Part shown: piece by piece, positions 34,301-46,644 of the stretch
Position numbering within the stretch: position 1 is the first letter of the stretch
Layout: each line of letters opens with the position of its first letter
Assembly: GCA_963855995.1 (NCBI GenBank)
Contig: OY979716.1
Coordinates: 53,200,158 to 53,264,157, forward strand
Length of the DNA: 64,000 nucleotides
Direction: 5' to 3'
Origin: Muricea muricata
Taxonomy: Eukaryota > Cnidaria > Anthozoa > Malacalcyonacea > Plexauridae
The notes under the pieces: model-generated
Database searches by the model: none
Seen by the model: the letters and a program-made list of their open reading frames with translations, nothing else
Told to the model about the DNA's origin: nothing
Made by a program: the position numbers and the translations under genes

Positions 34301-34588
34301 GCCTGCAACAAAGTGCTCTTTCTTTTTATGTTGATCTGTAATAATTACATATAATTCTGTATGAGTAATATCCATCTAATCCAGACTCCCTTTCTGTTAC
34401 TATTAGCGCTGTTCTTTACGTTTCGTGTACGACAGAAGTGGAATTTTAACAGCATTATTTTTACGTAGCTTATCCGGAGAAAGTGTTTCAGAACATAAAA
34501 CATAAAATTTAATTCGTTTGCCATATTTACCAACGTTTCCAAAGCATGTGAATCAAGAAATGTTTCTTTGAACAAGACTTCTAATGAT

Positions 34589-34660
34589 GGGCTTGCACGG
34601 GAATCGAACCTGTGACCTCTCGCACCCCAAGCGAGAATCATACCACTAGACCAGCAAGCC
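34589..34660 (-). tRNA. tRNA-Pro-GGG: tRNA-Pro(GGG)
   Basis: Loop TTGGGGT gives anticodon GGG. Acceptor, D and anticodon stems pair; the T stem has A51-C63. This is the leftmost GGG copy. Confidence 0.83.
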
Positions 34661-35146
34661 GACAACAATCGCCAGTACATCCGACATTTTTTAACAAAAT
34701 AATTGTAAAACAAAAAGTATGACCAGCAGCAACGGTGATCGTGTCTAGTAAATTTAGTTTGTCTTCGGAAGCAGGGATTAACTCGTGGTTTTTTATGATG
34801 TTCAAGCCATGCATATTCTGGAAATTGCATTGTTTAGAAATTGCTTCTTTTTCATATGTATCTTGCACACTGCTCAGTCTCCAATAACTGTTACTATACT
34901 GTTGCAGTGCTTGTCCAACACACATTTTTAGAGTTGCTGTTTTTGTAAGTTCTTTTTGACGTTTTTAAATTATGAGGTTGCTGGCAATCGAACACAAGAC
35001 CAATTGCACGCGGAAAGAGGATCACATTACTAAAGAAGTAAGCCGAGAACTATCAAAGGATATCTTACAATTTTTTACGAAAAAGTAGGACCATCATCGT
35101 TCGTTATCGTAGTTAGTAAATTTAATTTCGGTTTTCTCGCAGTGAT

Positions 35147-35219
35147 GGCCTCGTGGCCTAATGGATAAGGCGTCTGACTTCGGATCAGAAGATCGCAGGT
35201 TCGAATCCTGCCGGGGTCG
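35147..35219 (+). tRNA. tRNA-Arg-TCG: tRNA-Arg(TCG)
   Basis: No stem mismatch; one variable-loop base is C instead of T. Confidence 0.94.
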
Positions 35220-35486
35220 TTTTTTTTTCTGCATGTTGTTCAAACTATGCAATTGTGGCATAAAAACTTAAATTCTTTCTTTTATCTAAGTTTTCATATG
35301 CATCTTCCAAATTACTATTTGGCAAAAGAACTTTTAATATACTGTTTCTATACCAGACCAACATGCAAGGAAAGAGATACTGAATCTATAGCAACTGCCA
35401 TTAAAAAACTTGCCAAATCTCACACAATAACTTTAAAGAAACAGCATGACGCGTTTCATAGGTGAGGGCCATAAATAGACCGCAAC

Positions 35487-35567
35487 TGGTAGCGGTGGGA
35501 TTTGAACCCACGATATAGAAAGACGGGTGCCTAAAACCAGCGCCTTAGACCACTGGGCCACGCTACT
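35487..35567 (-). tRNA. tRNA-Leu-TAG: tRNA-Leu(TAG), type A
   Basis: T28-C42 and A1-C72; no Pro gene to the right. Confidence 0.77.
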
Positions 35568-35958
35568 GCCTGCAACAAAGTGCTCTTTCTTTTTATGTTG
35601 ATCTGTAATAATTACATATAATTCTGTATGAGTAATCTCCATCTAATCCAGACTCCCTTTCTGTTACTATTAGCGCTGTTCTTTACATTTCGTGTACGAC
35701 AGAAGTGGAATTTTAACAGCATTATTTTTACGTAGTTTATCAGGAGAAAGTGTTTCAGAACATAAAACATAAAATTTAATTCGCTTGCCATATTTACCAA
35801 CGTTTCCAAAGCATGTGAATCGCGGAGGGAAGATCAAATTACTAAACAAGTAAGCCGAGAATTATCAAAGGATATCTTACAATTTTTTACGAAAAAGTAG
35901 GACCATCATCGTTCGTTATCGTGGTTACAAAATTTAATTTCGGATGTCGCGCAGTGAC

Positions 35959-36031
35959 GGCCTCGTGGCCTAATGGATAAGGCGTCTGACTTCGGATCAG
36001 AAGATTGCAGGTTCGAATCCTGCCCGGGTCG
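35959..36031 (+). tRNA. tRNA-Arg-TCG: tRNA-Arg(TCG)
   Basis: Acceptor 3' side CCGGGTC gives a C6-C67 mismatch. Confidence 0.83.
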
Positions 36032-36298
36032 TTTTGTTTTCTGCATGTTGTTCAAACTAAGGAATTGTGGCATAAAAACTTTAATTCTTTCTTTTATTTA
36101 AGTTTTCATATGCATCTTTCAAATTACTATTTGGGAAAAGAACTTTTAATATACTGTTTCTATACCAGACCAACATGCAAGCAAAGAGATACTGAATCTA
36201 TAGAAACTGCCATTAAAAAACTTGCCAAATCTCACACAATAATTTTAATGAAACAGCATGACACGTTTCAAAGGTGGGGGCCATAAATAGACCGCAAC

Positions 36299-36379
36299 TG
36301 GTAGCGGTGGGGTTTGAACCCACGATATAGAAAGACTGGTGCTTAAAACCAGCGCCTTAGACCACTGGGCCACGCTGCT
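36299..36379 (-). tRNA. tRNA-Leu-TAA: tRNA-Leu(TAA), type A
   Basis: Loop TTTAAGC. The 5' end AGCAGCG adds a C3-A70 mismatch. Confidence 0.7.
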
Positions 36380-36667
36380 GCCTGCAACAAAGTGCTCTTT
36401 CTTTTTATGTTGTTTTCTAATAATTACATATAATTCTGTATGAGTAATCTCCATCTAATCCAGATTCTCTTCCTGTTACTATTTGCGCTGTTCTTTACAT
36501 TTCGTGTACGACAGAAGTGGAATTTTAACAGCATTATTTTTACGTAGCTTATCCGGAGAAAGTGTTTCAGAACATAAATCATAAAATTTAATTCGTTTGA
36601 CATATTTACCAACGTTTCCAAAGCATGTGAATGAAGAGACGTTTCTTTGAAGAAGACTTCTAATGAT

Positions 36668-36739
36668 GGGCTTGCGCGGGAATCGAACCCGTGACCTCTC
36701 GCACCCCAAGCGAGAATCATACCACTAGACCAGCAAGCC
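36668..36739 (-). tRNA. tRNA-Pro-GGG: tRNA-Pro(GGG)
   Basis: Anticodon GGG; acceptor perfect; T stem A49-C65 mismatch. Confidence 0.85.
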
Positions 36740-37225
36740 GACAACAACCGCTAGTACATCCGACATTTTTTAACAAAATAATTGTAAAACAAAAAGTATG
36801 ACCAGCAGCAACGGTGATCGTGTCTAGTAAATTTAGTTTGTCTTCGGAAGCAGGGATTAACTCGTGGTTTTTTATGATGTTCAAGCCATGCATATTCTGG
36901 AAATTGCATTGTTTAGAAATTGCTTCTTTTTCATATGTATCTTGCACACTGCTCAGTCTCCAATAACTGTTACTATACTGTTGCAGTGCTAGTCCAACAC
37001 ACATTTTTAGAGTTGCTGTTTTTGTAAGTTCTTTTTGACGTTTTTAAATTATGAGGTTGCTGGCAATCGAACACAAGACCAATTGCACGCGGAAAGAGGA
37101 TCACATTACTAAAGAAGTAAGCCGAGAACTATCAAAGGATATCTTACAATTTTTTACGAAAAAGTAGGACCATCATCGTTCGTTATCGTGCTTAGTAAAT
37201 TTAATTTCGGTTGTCTCGCAGTGAT

Positions 37226-37298
37226 GGCCTCGTTGCCTAATGGATAAGGCGTCTGACTTCGGATCAGAAGCTTGCAGGTTCGAATCCTGCCGGGGTCG
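37226..37298 (+). tRNA. tRNA-Arg-TCG: tRNA-Arg(TCG)
   Basis: Stems intact; position 9 is T instead of G. Confidence 0.92.
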
Positions 37299-37565
37299 TT
37301 TTTTTTTCTGCATGTTGTTCAAACTATGCAATTGTGGCATAAAAACTTAATTTCTTTCTTTTATCTAAGTTTTCATATGCATCTTCCAAATTACTATTTG
37401 GCAAAAGAACTTTTAATATACTGTTTCTATACCAAACCAACATGCAAGGAAAGAGTTACTGAATCTATAGCAACTGCCATTAAAAAACTTGCCAAATCTC
37501 ACACAATAACTTTAAAGAAACAGCATGACACGTTTCATAGGTGAGGGCCATAAATAGACCGCAAC

Positions 37566-37646
37566 TGGTAGCGGTGGGATTTGAACCCACGATATAGAAA
37601 GACGGGTGCCTAAAACCAGCGCCTTAGACCACTGGGCCACGCTACT
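37566..37646 (-). tRNA. tRNA-Leu-TAG: tRNA-Leu(TAG), type A
   Basis: T28-C42 and A1-C72 only. Confidence 0.77.
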
Positions 37647-37934
37647 GCCTGCAACAAAGTGCTCTTTCTTTTTATGTTGTTCTCTAATAATTACATATAA
37701 TTCTGTATGAGTAATCTCCATCTAATCCAGACTCCCTTCCTGTTACTATTTGCGCTGTTCTTTACATTTCGTGTACGACAGAAGTGGAATTTTAACAGCA
37801 TTATTTTTACGTAGCTTATCCGGAGAAAGTGTTTCAGAACATAAATCATAAAATTTAATTCGTTTGCCATAATTACCAACGTTTCCAAAGCATGTGAATG
37901 AAGAAACGTTTCTTGGAAGAAGACTTCTAATGAT

Positions 37935-38006
37935 GGGCTTTCGCGGGAATCGAACCCGTGACCTCTCGCACCCTAAGCGAGAATCATACCACTAGACCAG
38001 CAAGCC
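37935..38006 (-). tRNA. tRNA-Pro-AGG: tRNA-Pro(AGG)
   Basis: G6-A67 and A49-C65, as at 14727. Confidence 0.8.
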
Positions 38007-38492
38007 GACAACAACCGCTAGTACATCCGACATTTTTTAACAAAATAATTGTAAAACAAAAAGTATGACCAGCAGCAACGGTGATCGTGTCTAGTAAATT
38101 TAGTTTCTCTTCGGAACGTGCGATTAACTCGTAGTTTTTTAGGATGTTCAAGCCATGCATATTCTGGAAATTGCATTGTTTAGAAATTGCTTCTTTTTCA
38201 TATGTATCTTGCACACTGCTCAGTCTCCAATAACTGTTACTATACTGTTGCAGTGCTAGTCCAACACACATTTTTAGAGTTGCTGTTTTTGTAAGTTCTT
38301 TTTGACGTTTTTAAATTATGAGGTTGCTGGCAATCGAACACAAGACCAATTGCACGCGGAAACAGGATCACATTACTAAAGAAGTAAGCCGAGAACTATC
38401 AAAGGATATCTTACAATTTTTTACGAAAAAGTAGGACCATCATCGTTCGTTATCGTGGTTAGTAAATTTAATTTCGGTTGTCTCGCAGTGAT

Positions 38493-38565
38493 GGCCTCGT
38501 GGCCTAATGGATAAGGCGTCTGACTTCGGATCAGAAGATTGCAGGTTCGAATCCTGCCGGGGTCG
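38493..38565 (+). tRNA. tRNA-Arg-TCG: tRNA-Arg(TCG)
   Basis: No mismatch; long T tail. Confidence 0.95.
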
Positions 38566-38832
38566 TTTTTTTTTCTGCATGTTGTTCAAACTATGCAATT
38601 GTGGCATAAAAACTTAAATTCTTTCTTTTATCTAAGTTTTCATATGCATCTTCCAAATTACTATTTGGCAAAAGAACTTTTAATATAATGTTTCTATACC
38701 AGACCAACATGCAAGGAAAGAGATACTGAATCTATAGCAACTGCCATTAATAAACTTGCCAAATCTCACACAATAACTTTAAAGAAACAGCATGACACGT
38801 TTCATAGGTGAGGGCCATAAAGAGACCGCAAC

Positions 38833-38913
38833 TGGTAGCGGTGGGATTTGAACCCACGATATAGAAAGACGGGTGCCTAAAACCAGCGCCTTAGACCACT
38901 GGGCCACGCTACT
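38833..38913 (-). tRNA. tRNA-Leu-TAG: tRNA-Leu(TAG), type A
   Basis: T28-C42 and A1-C72; Pro deleted to the right (812-bp unit). Confidence 0.77.
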
Positions 38914-39304
38914 GCCTGCAACAAAGTGCTCTTTCTTTTTATGTTGATCTGTAATAATTACATATAATTCTGTATGTGTAATCTCCATCTAATCCAGACT
39001 CCCTTTCTGTTACTATTAGCGCTGTTCTTTACATTTCGTGTACGACAGAAGTGGAATTTTAACAGCATTATTTTTACGTAGCTTATCCGGAGAAAGTGTT
39101 TCAGAACATAAAACATAAAATTTAATTCGCTGGCCATATTTACCAACGTTTCCAAAGCATGTGAATCGCGGAGGGAAGATCAAATTACTAAACAAGTAAG
39201 CCGAGAATTATCAAAGGATATCTTACAATTTTTTACGAAAAAGTAGGACCATCATCGTTCGTTATCGTGGTTACTAAATTTAATTTCGGATGTCGCGCAG
39301 TGAT

Positions 39305-39377
39305 GGCGTCGTGGCCTAATGGATAAGGCGTCTGACTTCGGATCAGAAGATTGCAGGTTCGAATCCTGCCGGGGTCG
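39305..39377 (+). tRNA. tRNA-Arg-TCG: tRNA-Arg(TCG)
   Basis: G4-G69 acceptor mismatch, as at 11063. Confidence 0.85.
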
Positions 39378-39644
39378 TTTTGTTTTCTGCATGTTGTTCA
39401 AACTAAGCAATTGTGGCATAAAAACTGTAATTCTTTCTTTTATCTAAGTTTTCATATGCATCTTTCAAATTACTATTTGGCAAAAGAACTTTTAATATAC
39501 TGTTTCTATACCAGACCAACATGCAAGCAAAGAGATACTGAATCTATAGAAACTGCCATTAAAAAACTTGCCAAATCTCACTCAATAATTTTAATGAAAC
39601 AGCATGACACGTTTCAAAGGTGAGGGCCATAAATAGACCGCAAC

Positions 39645-39725
39645 TGGTAGCGGTGGGATTTGAACCCACGATATAGAAAGACGGGTGCCTAAAACCAGCG
39701 CCTTAGACCACTGGGCCACGCTACT
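39645..39725 (-). tRNA. tRNA-Leu-TAG: tRNA-Leu(TAG), type A
   Basis: Sits where related units carry TAA (11403), but the loop here is TTTAGGC; T28-C42 present. Confidence 0.77.
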
Positions 39726-40116
39726 GCCTGCAACAAAGTGCTCTTTCTTTTTATGTTGATCTGTAATAATTACATATAATTCTGTATGAGTAATCTCCAT
39801 CTAATCCAGACTCCCTTTCTGTTACTATTAGCGCTTTTCTTTACATTTCGTGTACGACAGAAGTGGAATTTTAACAGCAATATTTTTACGTAGCTTATGC
39901 GGAGAAAGTGTTTCAGAACATAAAACATAAAATTTAATTCGCTTGCCATATTTACCAACGTTTCCGAAGCATGTGAATCGCGGAGGGAAGATCAAATTAC
40001 TAAACAAGTAAGCCGAGAGTTATCAAAGGATATCTTACAATTTTTTACGAAAAAGTAGGACCATCATCGTTCGTTATCGTGGTTACTAAATTTAATTTCG
40101 GATGTCGCGCAGTGAT

Positions 40117-40189
40117 GGCCTCGTGGCCTAATGGATAAGGCGTCTGACTTCGGATCAGAAGATTGCAGGTTCGAATCCTGCCGGGGTCG
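40117..40189 (+). tRNA. tRNA-Arg-TCG: tRNA-Arg(TCG)
   Basis: No mismatch; third Arg in a run of 812-bp units. Confidence 0.95.
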
Positions 40190-40456
40190 TTTTGTTTTCT
40201 GCATGTTGTTTAAACTAAGCAATTGTGCCATAAAAACTTTAATTCTTTCTTTTATCTAAGTTTTCATATGCATCTTCCAAATTACTATTTGGCAAAAGAA
40301 CTTTTAATATACTGTTTCTATACCAGACCAACATGCAAGGAAAGAGTTACTGAATCTATAGCAACTGCCATTAAAAAACTTGCCAAATCTCACACAATAA
40401 CTTTAATGAAACAGCATGACACGTTTCATAGGTGAGGGCCATAAATAGACCGCAAC

Positions 40457-40537
40457 TGGTAGCGGTGGGGTTTGAACCCACGATATAGAAAGACGGGTGC
40501 CTAAAACCAGCGCCTTAGACCACTGGGCCACGCTACT
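40457..40537 (-). tRNA. tRNA-Leu-TAG: tRNA-Leu(TAG), type A
   Basis: T loop TTCAAAC; T28-C42 and A1-C72. Confidence 0.75.
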
Positions 40538-40825
40538 GCCTGCAACAAAGTGCTCTTTCTTTTTATGTTGTTCTCTAATAATTACATATAATTCTGTATG
40601 AGTAATCTCCATCTAATCCAGACTCCCTTCCTGTTACTATTTGCGCTGTTCTTTACATTTCGTGTACGACAGAAGTGGAATTTTAACAGCTTTATTTTTA
40701 CGTAGCTTATCCGGAGAAAGTGTTTCAGAACATAAATCATAAAATTTAATTCGTTTGCCATAATTACCAACGTTTCCAAAGCATGTGAATGAAGAAACGT
40801 TTCTTGGAAGAAGACTTCTAATGAT

Positions 40826-40897
40826 GGGCTTTCGCAGGAATCGAACCCGTGACCTCTCGCACCCTAAGCGAGAATCATACCACTAGACCAGCAAGCC
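40826..40897 (-). tRNA. tRNA-Pro-AGG: tRNA-Pro(AGG)
   Basis: As 37935, with one more change in the T stem (CCTGC side). Confidence 0.77.
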
Positions 40898-41383
40898 GAC
40901 AACAACCGCTAGTACATCCGACATTTTTTAACAAAATAATTGTAAAACAAAAAGTAAGACCAGCAGCAACGGTGATCGTGTCTAGTAAATTTAGTTTCTC
41001 TTCGGAACGTGCGATTAACTCGTAGTTTTTTAGGATGTTCAAGCCATGCATATTCTGGAAATTGCATTGTTTAGAAATTGCTTCTTTTTCATATGTATCT
41101 TGCACACTGCTCAGTCTCCAATAACTGTTACTATACTGTTGCAGTGCTAGTCCAACACACATTTTTAGAGTTGCTGTTTTTGTAAGTTCTTTTTGACGTT
41201 TTTAAATTATGAGGTTGCTGGCAATCGAACACAAGACCAATTGCACGCGGAAAGAGGATCACATTACTAAAGAAGTAAGCCGAGAACTATCAAAGGATAT
41301 CTTACAATTTTTTACGAAAAAGTAGGACCATCATCGTTCGTTATCGTGGTTTGTAAATTTAATTTCGGTTGTCTCGCAGTGAT

Positions 41384-41456
41384 GGCCTCGTGGCCTAATG
41401 GATAAGGCGTCTGACTTCGGATCAGAAGATTGCAGGTTCGAATCCTGCCGGGGTCG
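41384..41456 (+). tRNA. tRNA-Arg-TCG: tRNA-Arg(TCG)
   Basis: No mismatch; last fully paired Arg before the diverged right part. Confidence 0.95.
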
Positions 41457-41723
41457 TTTTTTTTTCTGCATGTTGTTCAAACTATGCAATTGTGGCATAA
41501 AAACTTAAATTCTTTCTTTTATCTAAGTTTTCATATGCATCTTCCAAATTACTATTTGGCAAAAGAACTTTTAATATACTGTTTCTATACCAGACCAACA
41601 TGCAAGGAAAGAGATACTGAATCTATAGCAACTGCCATTAAAAAACTTGCCAAATCTCACACAATAACTTTAAAGAAACAGCATGACACGTTTCATAGGT
41701 GAGGGCCATAAATAGACCGCAAC

Positions 41724-41804
41724 TGGTAGCGGTGGGATTTGAACCCACGATATAGAAAGACGGGTGCCTAAAACCAGCGCCTTAGACCACTGGGCCACGC
41801 TACT
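41724..41804 (-). tRNA. tRNA-Leu-TAG: tRNA-Leu(TAG), type A
   Basis: T28-C42 and A1-C72. Confidence 0.77.
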
Positions 41805-42092
41805 GCCTGCAACAAAGTGCTCTTTCTTTTTATGTTGATCTGTAATAATTACATATAATTCTGTATGAGTAATCTGCATCTAATCCAGACTCCCTTTCTG
41901 TTACTATTAGCGCTGTTCTTTACATTTCGTGTACGACAAAAGTGGAATTTTAACAGCATTATTTTTACGTAGCTTATCCGGAGAAAGTGTTTCAGAACAT
42001 AAAACATAAAATTTAATTCGCTTGCCATATTTACCAACGTTTCCAAAGCATGTGAATCAAGAAACGTTTGTTTGAAGAAGACTTCTAATGAT

Positions 42093-42164
42093 GGGCTTGC
42101 GCGGGAATCGAACCCGTGACCTCTCGCACCCCAAGCGAGAATCATACCACTAAACCAGCAAGCC
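42093..42164 (-). tRNA. tRNA-Pro-GGG: tRNA-Pro(GGG)
   Basis: Anticodon GGG; acceptor perfect; D stem GTT/GAT by wobble; A49-C65. Confidence 0.84.
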
Positions 42165-42650
42165 GACAACAACCGCTAGTACATCCGACATTTTTTAACA
42201 AAATAATTGTAAAACAAAAAGTATGACCAGCAGCAACGGTGATCGTGTCTGGTAAATTTAGTTTGTCTTCGGAAGCAGGGATTAACTCGTGGTTTTTTAT
42301 GATGTTCAAGCCATGCATATTCTGGAAATTGCATTGTTTAGAAATTGCTTCTTTTTCATATGTATCTTGCACACTGCTCAGTCTCCAATAACTGTTACTA
42401 TACTGTTGCAGTGCTAGTCCAACACACATTTTTAGAGTTGCTGTTTTTGTAAGTTCTTTTTGACGTTTTTAAATTATGAGGTTGCTGGCAATCGAACTCA
42501 AGACCAATGGCACGGGGAGGGAGAATCACATTACTAAACAAGTAAGCCGAGAACTATCAAAGGATATCTTACAATTTTTTACGAAAAAGTAGGACCATCA
42601 TCGTTCGTTATCGTGGTTACTAAATTTAATTTCGTTTGTCGCGCAGTGAT

Positions 42651-42723
42651 GGCCTCGTGGCCTAATGGATAAGGCGTCTGACTTCGGATCAGAAGATTGC
42701 AGGTTCGAATCCTTCCGGGGTCG
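42651..42723 (+). tRNA. tRNA-Arg-TCG: tRNA-Arg(TCG)
   Basis: T stem GCAGG/CCTTC, C50-T64 mismatch. Confidence 0.8.
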
Positions 42724-42990
42724 TTTTGTTTTCTGCATGTTGTTCAAAATATGCAATTGTGGCATAAAAACTTAAATTCTTTCTTTTATCTAAGTTTTCA
42801 TATGCATCTTCCAAATTACTATTTGGCAAAAGAACTTTTAATATACAGTTTCTATACCAGACCAACATGCAAGGAAAGAGATACTGAATCTATAGCAACT
42901 GCCATTTAAAAACTTGCCAAATCTCACACAATAACTTTAATGAAACCGGATGACACGTTTCATAGGTGAGGGCCATAAATAAACCGCAAC

Positions 42991-43071
42991 TGGTAGCGGT
43001 GGGATTAGAACCCACGATATAGAAAGACTGGCGCCTAAAAGTAGCGCCTTAGACCACTGGGCTACGCTGCT
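42991..43071 (-). pseudogene. tRNA-Leu pseudogene
   Basis: Anticodon stem CTACT/GCCAG has two clashes, the acceptor starts AGCAGCG, the D stem is changed and the T loop is TTCTAAT. The loop still reads TAG. Confidence 0.65.
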
Positions 43072-43359
43072 GCCTGCAACAAAGTGCTGTTTCTTTTTAT
43101 GTTGTTGTCTAATAAATACATATAATTCTGTATGAGTAATCCCCATCTATACCAGACTCGCTTTCTGTTACTATTTGCGCTGTTCTTTACATTTCGTGTA
43201 CGACAGAAGTGGAATTTTAACAGCATTATTTTTACGTAGCTTATCTGGAGAAAGTGTTTCAGAGCATAAAACATAAAATTTAATTCGTTTGCCATATTTA
43301 CCAACGTTTCCAAAGCATGTGAATCAAGAAATGTTTCTTTGAAGAAGACTTCTAATGAT

Positions 43360-43431
43360 GGGTTTGCGCGGGAATCGAACCCGTGACCTGTCGCACCCCA
43401 AGCGAGAATCATACCACTAAACCAGCAAGCC
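43360..43431 (-). tRNA. tRNA-Pro-GGG: tRNA-Pro(GGG), diverged
   Basis: Anticodon GGG, but C27-C43 and one acceptor position mismatch. Confidence 0.7.
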
Positions 43432-44279
43432 GACAACAACCGCTAGTACACTGTACATCCGACATTTTTTAACAAAATAATTGTAAAACAAAAAGTATGA
43501 CCAGCAGCAACGGTGATCGTGTCTGGTAAATTTAGTTTGTCTTCGGAAGCAGCGATTAACTCGTGGTTTTTTATGATGTTCAAGCCATGCATATTCTGGA
43601 AATTTCATTGTTTAGAAATTGCTTCTTGTTCATATGTATCTTGCACACTGCTCAGTCTCCAATAACTGTTACTATACTGTTGCAGTGCTAGTCCAAGACA
43701 CATTTTTAGAGTTGCTGTTTTTGTAAGTTCTTTTTGACGTTTTTAAATTATGAGGTTGCTGGCAATCAAAAAATTCATTCAGTTTGTAAAGAATAAAATT
43801 TTTAAAAAAGTTTTTTATTTTTTAAGAAAATAATTCGAAAATAATAAATTATGACTATCAGCATTCGTTAACGTGGTTAGAAAATTTTGTTTCTCTTCGG
43901 AACGAGCGATTAACTCGTAGTTTTTTAGGATGTTCAAGCCATGCATATTCTGGAAATTGCATTGTTTAGAAATTTACTTCTTTTTCATATGTATCTTGCA
44001 CACTATTCAGTCTCCAATAACTGTTACTATACTGTTGCTATGCTAGTCCAACACACATTTTTAGAGTTGCTGTTTTTGTAAGTTCTTTTTGACGTTTTTA
44101 AATTATGAGGTTGCTGGCAATCGAACACAAGACCAATGGCACGCGGAGGGAGGATCACATTACTAAACAAGTAAGGCGAGAACTATCAAAGGATATCTTA
44201 CAATTTTTTACGAAAAAGTAGGACCATCATCGTTCGTTATCGTGGTTACTAAATTTAATTTCGGTTGTCGCGCAGTGAT

Positions 44280-44352
44280 GGCCTCGTGGCCTAATGGATA
44301 AGGCGTCTGACTTCGGATCAGAAGATTGCAGGTTCGAATCCTACCGGGGTCG
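44280..44352 (+). tRNA. tRNA-Arg-TCG: tRNA-Arg(TCG)
   Basis: T stem GCAGG/CCTAC, C50-A64 mismatch. Confidence 0.8.
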
Positions 44353-44619
44353 TTTTTTTTTCTGCATGTTGTTCAAACTTTGCAATTGTGGCATAAAAAC
44401 TTAAATTCTTTCTTTTATCTAAGTTTTCATATGCATCTTCCAAATTACTATTTGGCAAAAGAACTTTTAATATACTGTTTCTATACCAGACCAACATGCA
44501 AGGAAAAAGATACTGAATCTATAGCAACTGCCATTAAAAAACTTGCCAAATCTCACACAATAACTTTAAAGAAAACGCATGACACGTTTCATAGGTGAGG
44601 GCCATAAATAGACCGCAAC

Positions 44620-44700
44620 TGGTAGCGGTGGGATTTGAACCCACGATAAAGAAAAACGGGTGCCTAAAACCAGCGCCTTAGACCACTGGGCCACGCTACT
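44620..44700 (-). tRNA. tRNA-Leu-TAG: tRNA-Leu(TAG), type A
   Basis: T28-C42, A1-C72, and a variable arm with two further changes. Confidence 0.72.
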
Positions 44701-44988
44701 GCCTGCAACAAAGTGCTCTTTCTTTTTATGTTGATCTGTAATAATTACATATAATTCTGTATGAGTAATCTCCATCTAATCCAGACTCTTTTTCTGTTAC
44801 TATTAGCGCTGTTCTTTACATTTCGTGTACGACAGAAGTGGAATTTTAACAGCATTATTTTTACGTAGCTTATCCGGAGAAAGTGTTTCAGAACATAAAA
44901 CATAAAATTTAATTCGTTTGCCATATTTACCAACGTTTCCAAAGCATGTGAATCAAGAAATGTTTCTTTGAAGAAGACTTCTAATGAT

Positions 44989-45018
44989 GGGCTTGCACGG
45001 GAATCGAAACCGTGACTC
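44989..45018 (-). pseudogene. Truncated tRNA-Pro, 3' end only
   Basis: About 30 nt of 3' acceptor and T arm remain, then the sequence jumps to the Leu upstream flank. Confidence 0.75.
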
Positions 45019-45306
45019 GACTGGAACAAAGTGCTCTTTCTTTTTATGTTGATCTGTAATAATTACATATAATTCTGTATGAGTAATCTCCATCTAATCC
45101 AGACTCCCTTTCTGTTACTATTAGCGCTGTTCTTTACATTTCGTGTACGACAGAAGTGGAAATTTAACAGCATTATTTTTACGTAGCTTATCCGGAGAAA
45201 GTGTTTCAGAACATAAAACATAAAATTTAATTCGCTTGCCATATTTACCAACGTTTCCAAAGCATGTGAATCAAGAAACGTTTCTTTGAAGAAGACTTCT
45301 AATGAT

Positions 45307-45378
45307 GGGCTTGCGCGGGAATCGAACCCGTGACCTCTCGCACCCCAAGCGAGAATCATACCACTAAACCAGCAAGCC
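45307..45378 (-). tRNA. tRNA-Pro-GGG: tRNA-Pro(GGG), best copy
   Basis: GGCTTGC/GCAAGCC acceptor, CTCGC/GCGAG anticodon stem and TTGGGGT loop are all clean; the A box is TGGTTTAGTGG and the only mismatch is A49-C65. G34 here would read CCC and CCU. Eukaryotes normally use AGG for these codons, so a multicopy GGG gene is unusual. Confidence 0.86.
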
Positions 45379-45863
45379 GACAACAACCGCTAGTACATCC
45401 GACATTTTTTAACAAAATAATTGTAAAACAAAAAGTATGACCAGCAGCAACGGTGATCGTGTCTGGTAAATTTAGTTTGTCTTCGGAAGCAGGGATTAAC
45501 TCGTGGTTTTTTATGATGTTCAAGCCATGCATATTTTGGAAATTGCATTCTTTTGAAATTGCTTCTTTTTCATATGTATCTTGCACACTGCTCAGTCTCC
45601 AATAACTGTTACTATACTGTTGCAGTGCTAGTCCAACACACATTTTTAGAGTTGCTGTTTTTGTAAGTTCTTTTTGACGTTTTTAAATTATGAGGTTGCT
45701 GGCAATCGAACACAAGACCAATTGCACGCGGAGGGAGAATCACATCACTAAACAAGTAAGCCGAGAACTATCAAAGGATATCTTACAATTTTTTACGAAA
45801 AAGTAGGACCATCATCGTTCGTTATCGTGGTTACTAAATTTAATTTCGGGTTCGCGCATTGAT

Positions 45864-45936
45864 GGCCTCGTGGCCTAATGGATAAGGCGTCTGACTTCGG
45901 ATCAGAAGATTGCAGGTTCGAATCCTTCCGGGGTCG
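45864..45936 (+). tRNA. tRNA-Arg-TCG: tRNA-Arg(TCG)
   Basis: C50-T64 mismatch; the upstream flank has lost about one base and reads GCATTGAT. Confidence 0.8.
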
Positions 45937-46203
45937 TTTTGTTTTCTGCATGTTGTTCAAAATATGCAATTGTGGCATAAAAACTTAAATTCTTTCATTT
46001 ATCTAAGTTTTCATATGCATCTTCCAAATTACTATTTGGCAAAAGAACTTTTAATATACAGTTTCTATACCAGACCAACATGCAAGGAAAGAGATACTGA
46101 ATCTATAGCAACTGCCATTTAAAAACTTGCCAAATCTCACACAATAACTTTAATGAAACCGGATGACACGTTTCATAGGTGAGGGCCATAAATAAACCGC
46201 AAC

Positions 46204-46284
46204 TGGTAGCGGTGGGATTAGAACCCACGATATAGAAAGACTGGCGCCTAAAAGTAGTGCCTTAGACCACTGGGCCACGCTGCT
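46204..46284 (-). pseudogene. tRNA-Leu pseudogene
   Basis: Same broken anticodon stem as at 42991, with one more change in the 5' half. Confidence 0.65.
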
Positions 46285-46572
46285 GCCTGCAACAAAGTGC
46301 TGTTTCTTTTTATGTTGTTGTCTAATAAATACATATAATTCTGTATGAGTAATCCCCATCTATACCAGAGTCGCTTTCTGTTACTATTTGCGCTGTTCTT
46401 TACATTTCGTGTACGACAGAAGTGGAATTTTAACAGCATTATTTTTACGTAGCTTATCCGGAGAAAGTGTTTCAGAGCATAAAACATAAAATTTAATTCG
46501 TTTGCCATATTTACCAACGTTTCCAAAGCATGTGAATCAAGAAACGTTTCTTTGAAGAAGACTTCTAATGAT

Positions 46573-46644
46573 GGGTTTGCGCGGCAATCGAACCCGTGAC
46601 CTCTCGCACCCTAAACGAGAATCGTACCACTAGACCAGAAAGCC
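46573..46644 (-). tRNA. tRNA-Pro-AGG: tRNA-Pro(AGG), diverged
   Basis: G53-G61 clash in the T stem, T31-G39 wobble and acceptor mismatch; loop TTAGGGT. Confidence 0.62.

Noticed and set aside
34345..34830. Longest open frame, 161 codons on the minus strand
   Set aside because: It spans the GGG Pro gene and its spacers; sister units have stops at the same place. The longer frame comes from the CCTAA to CCCAA change in the tRNA loop.
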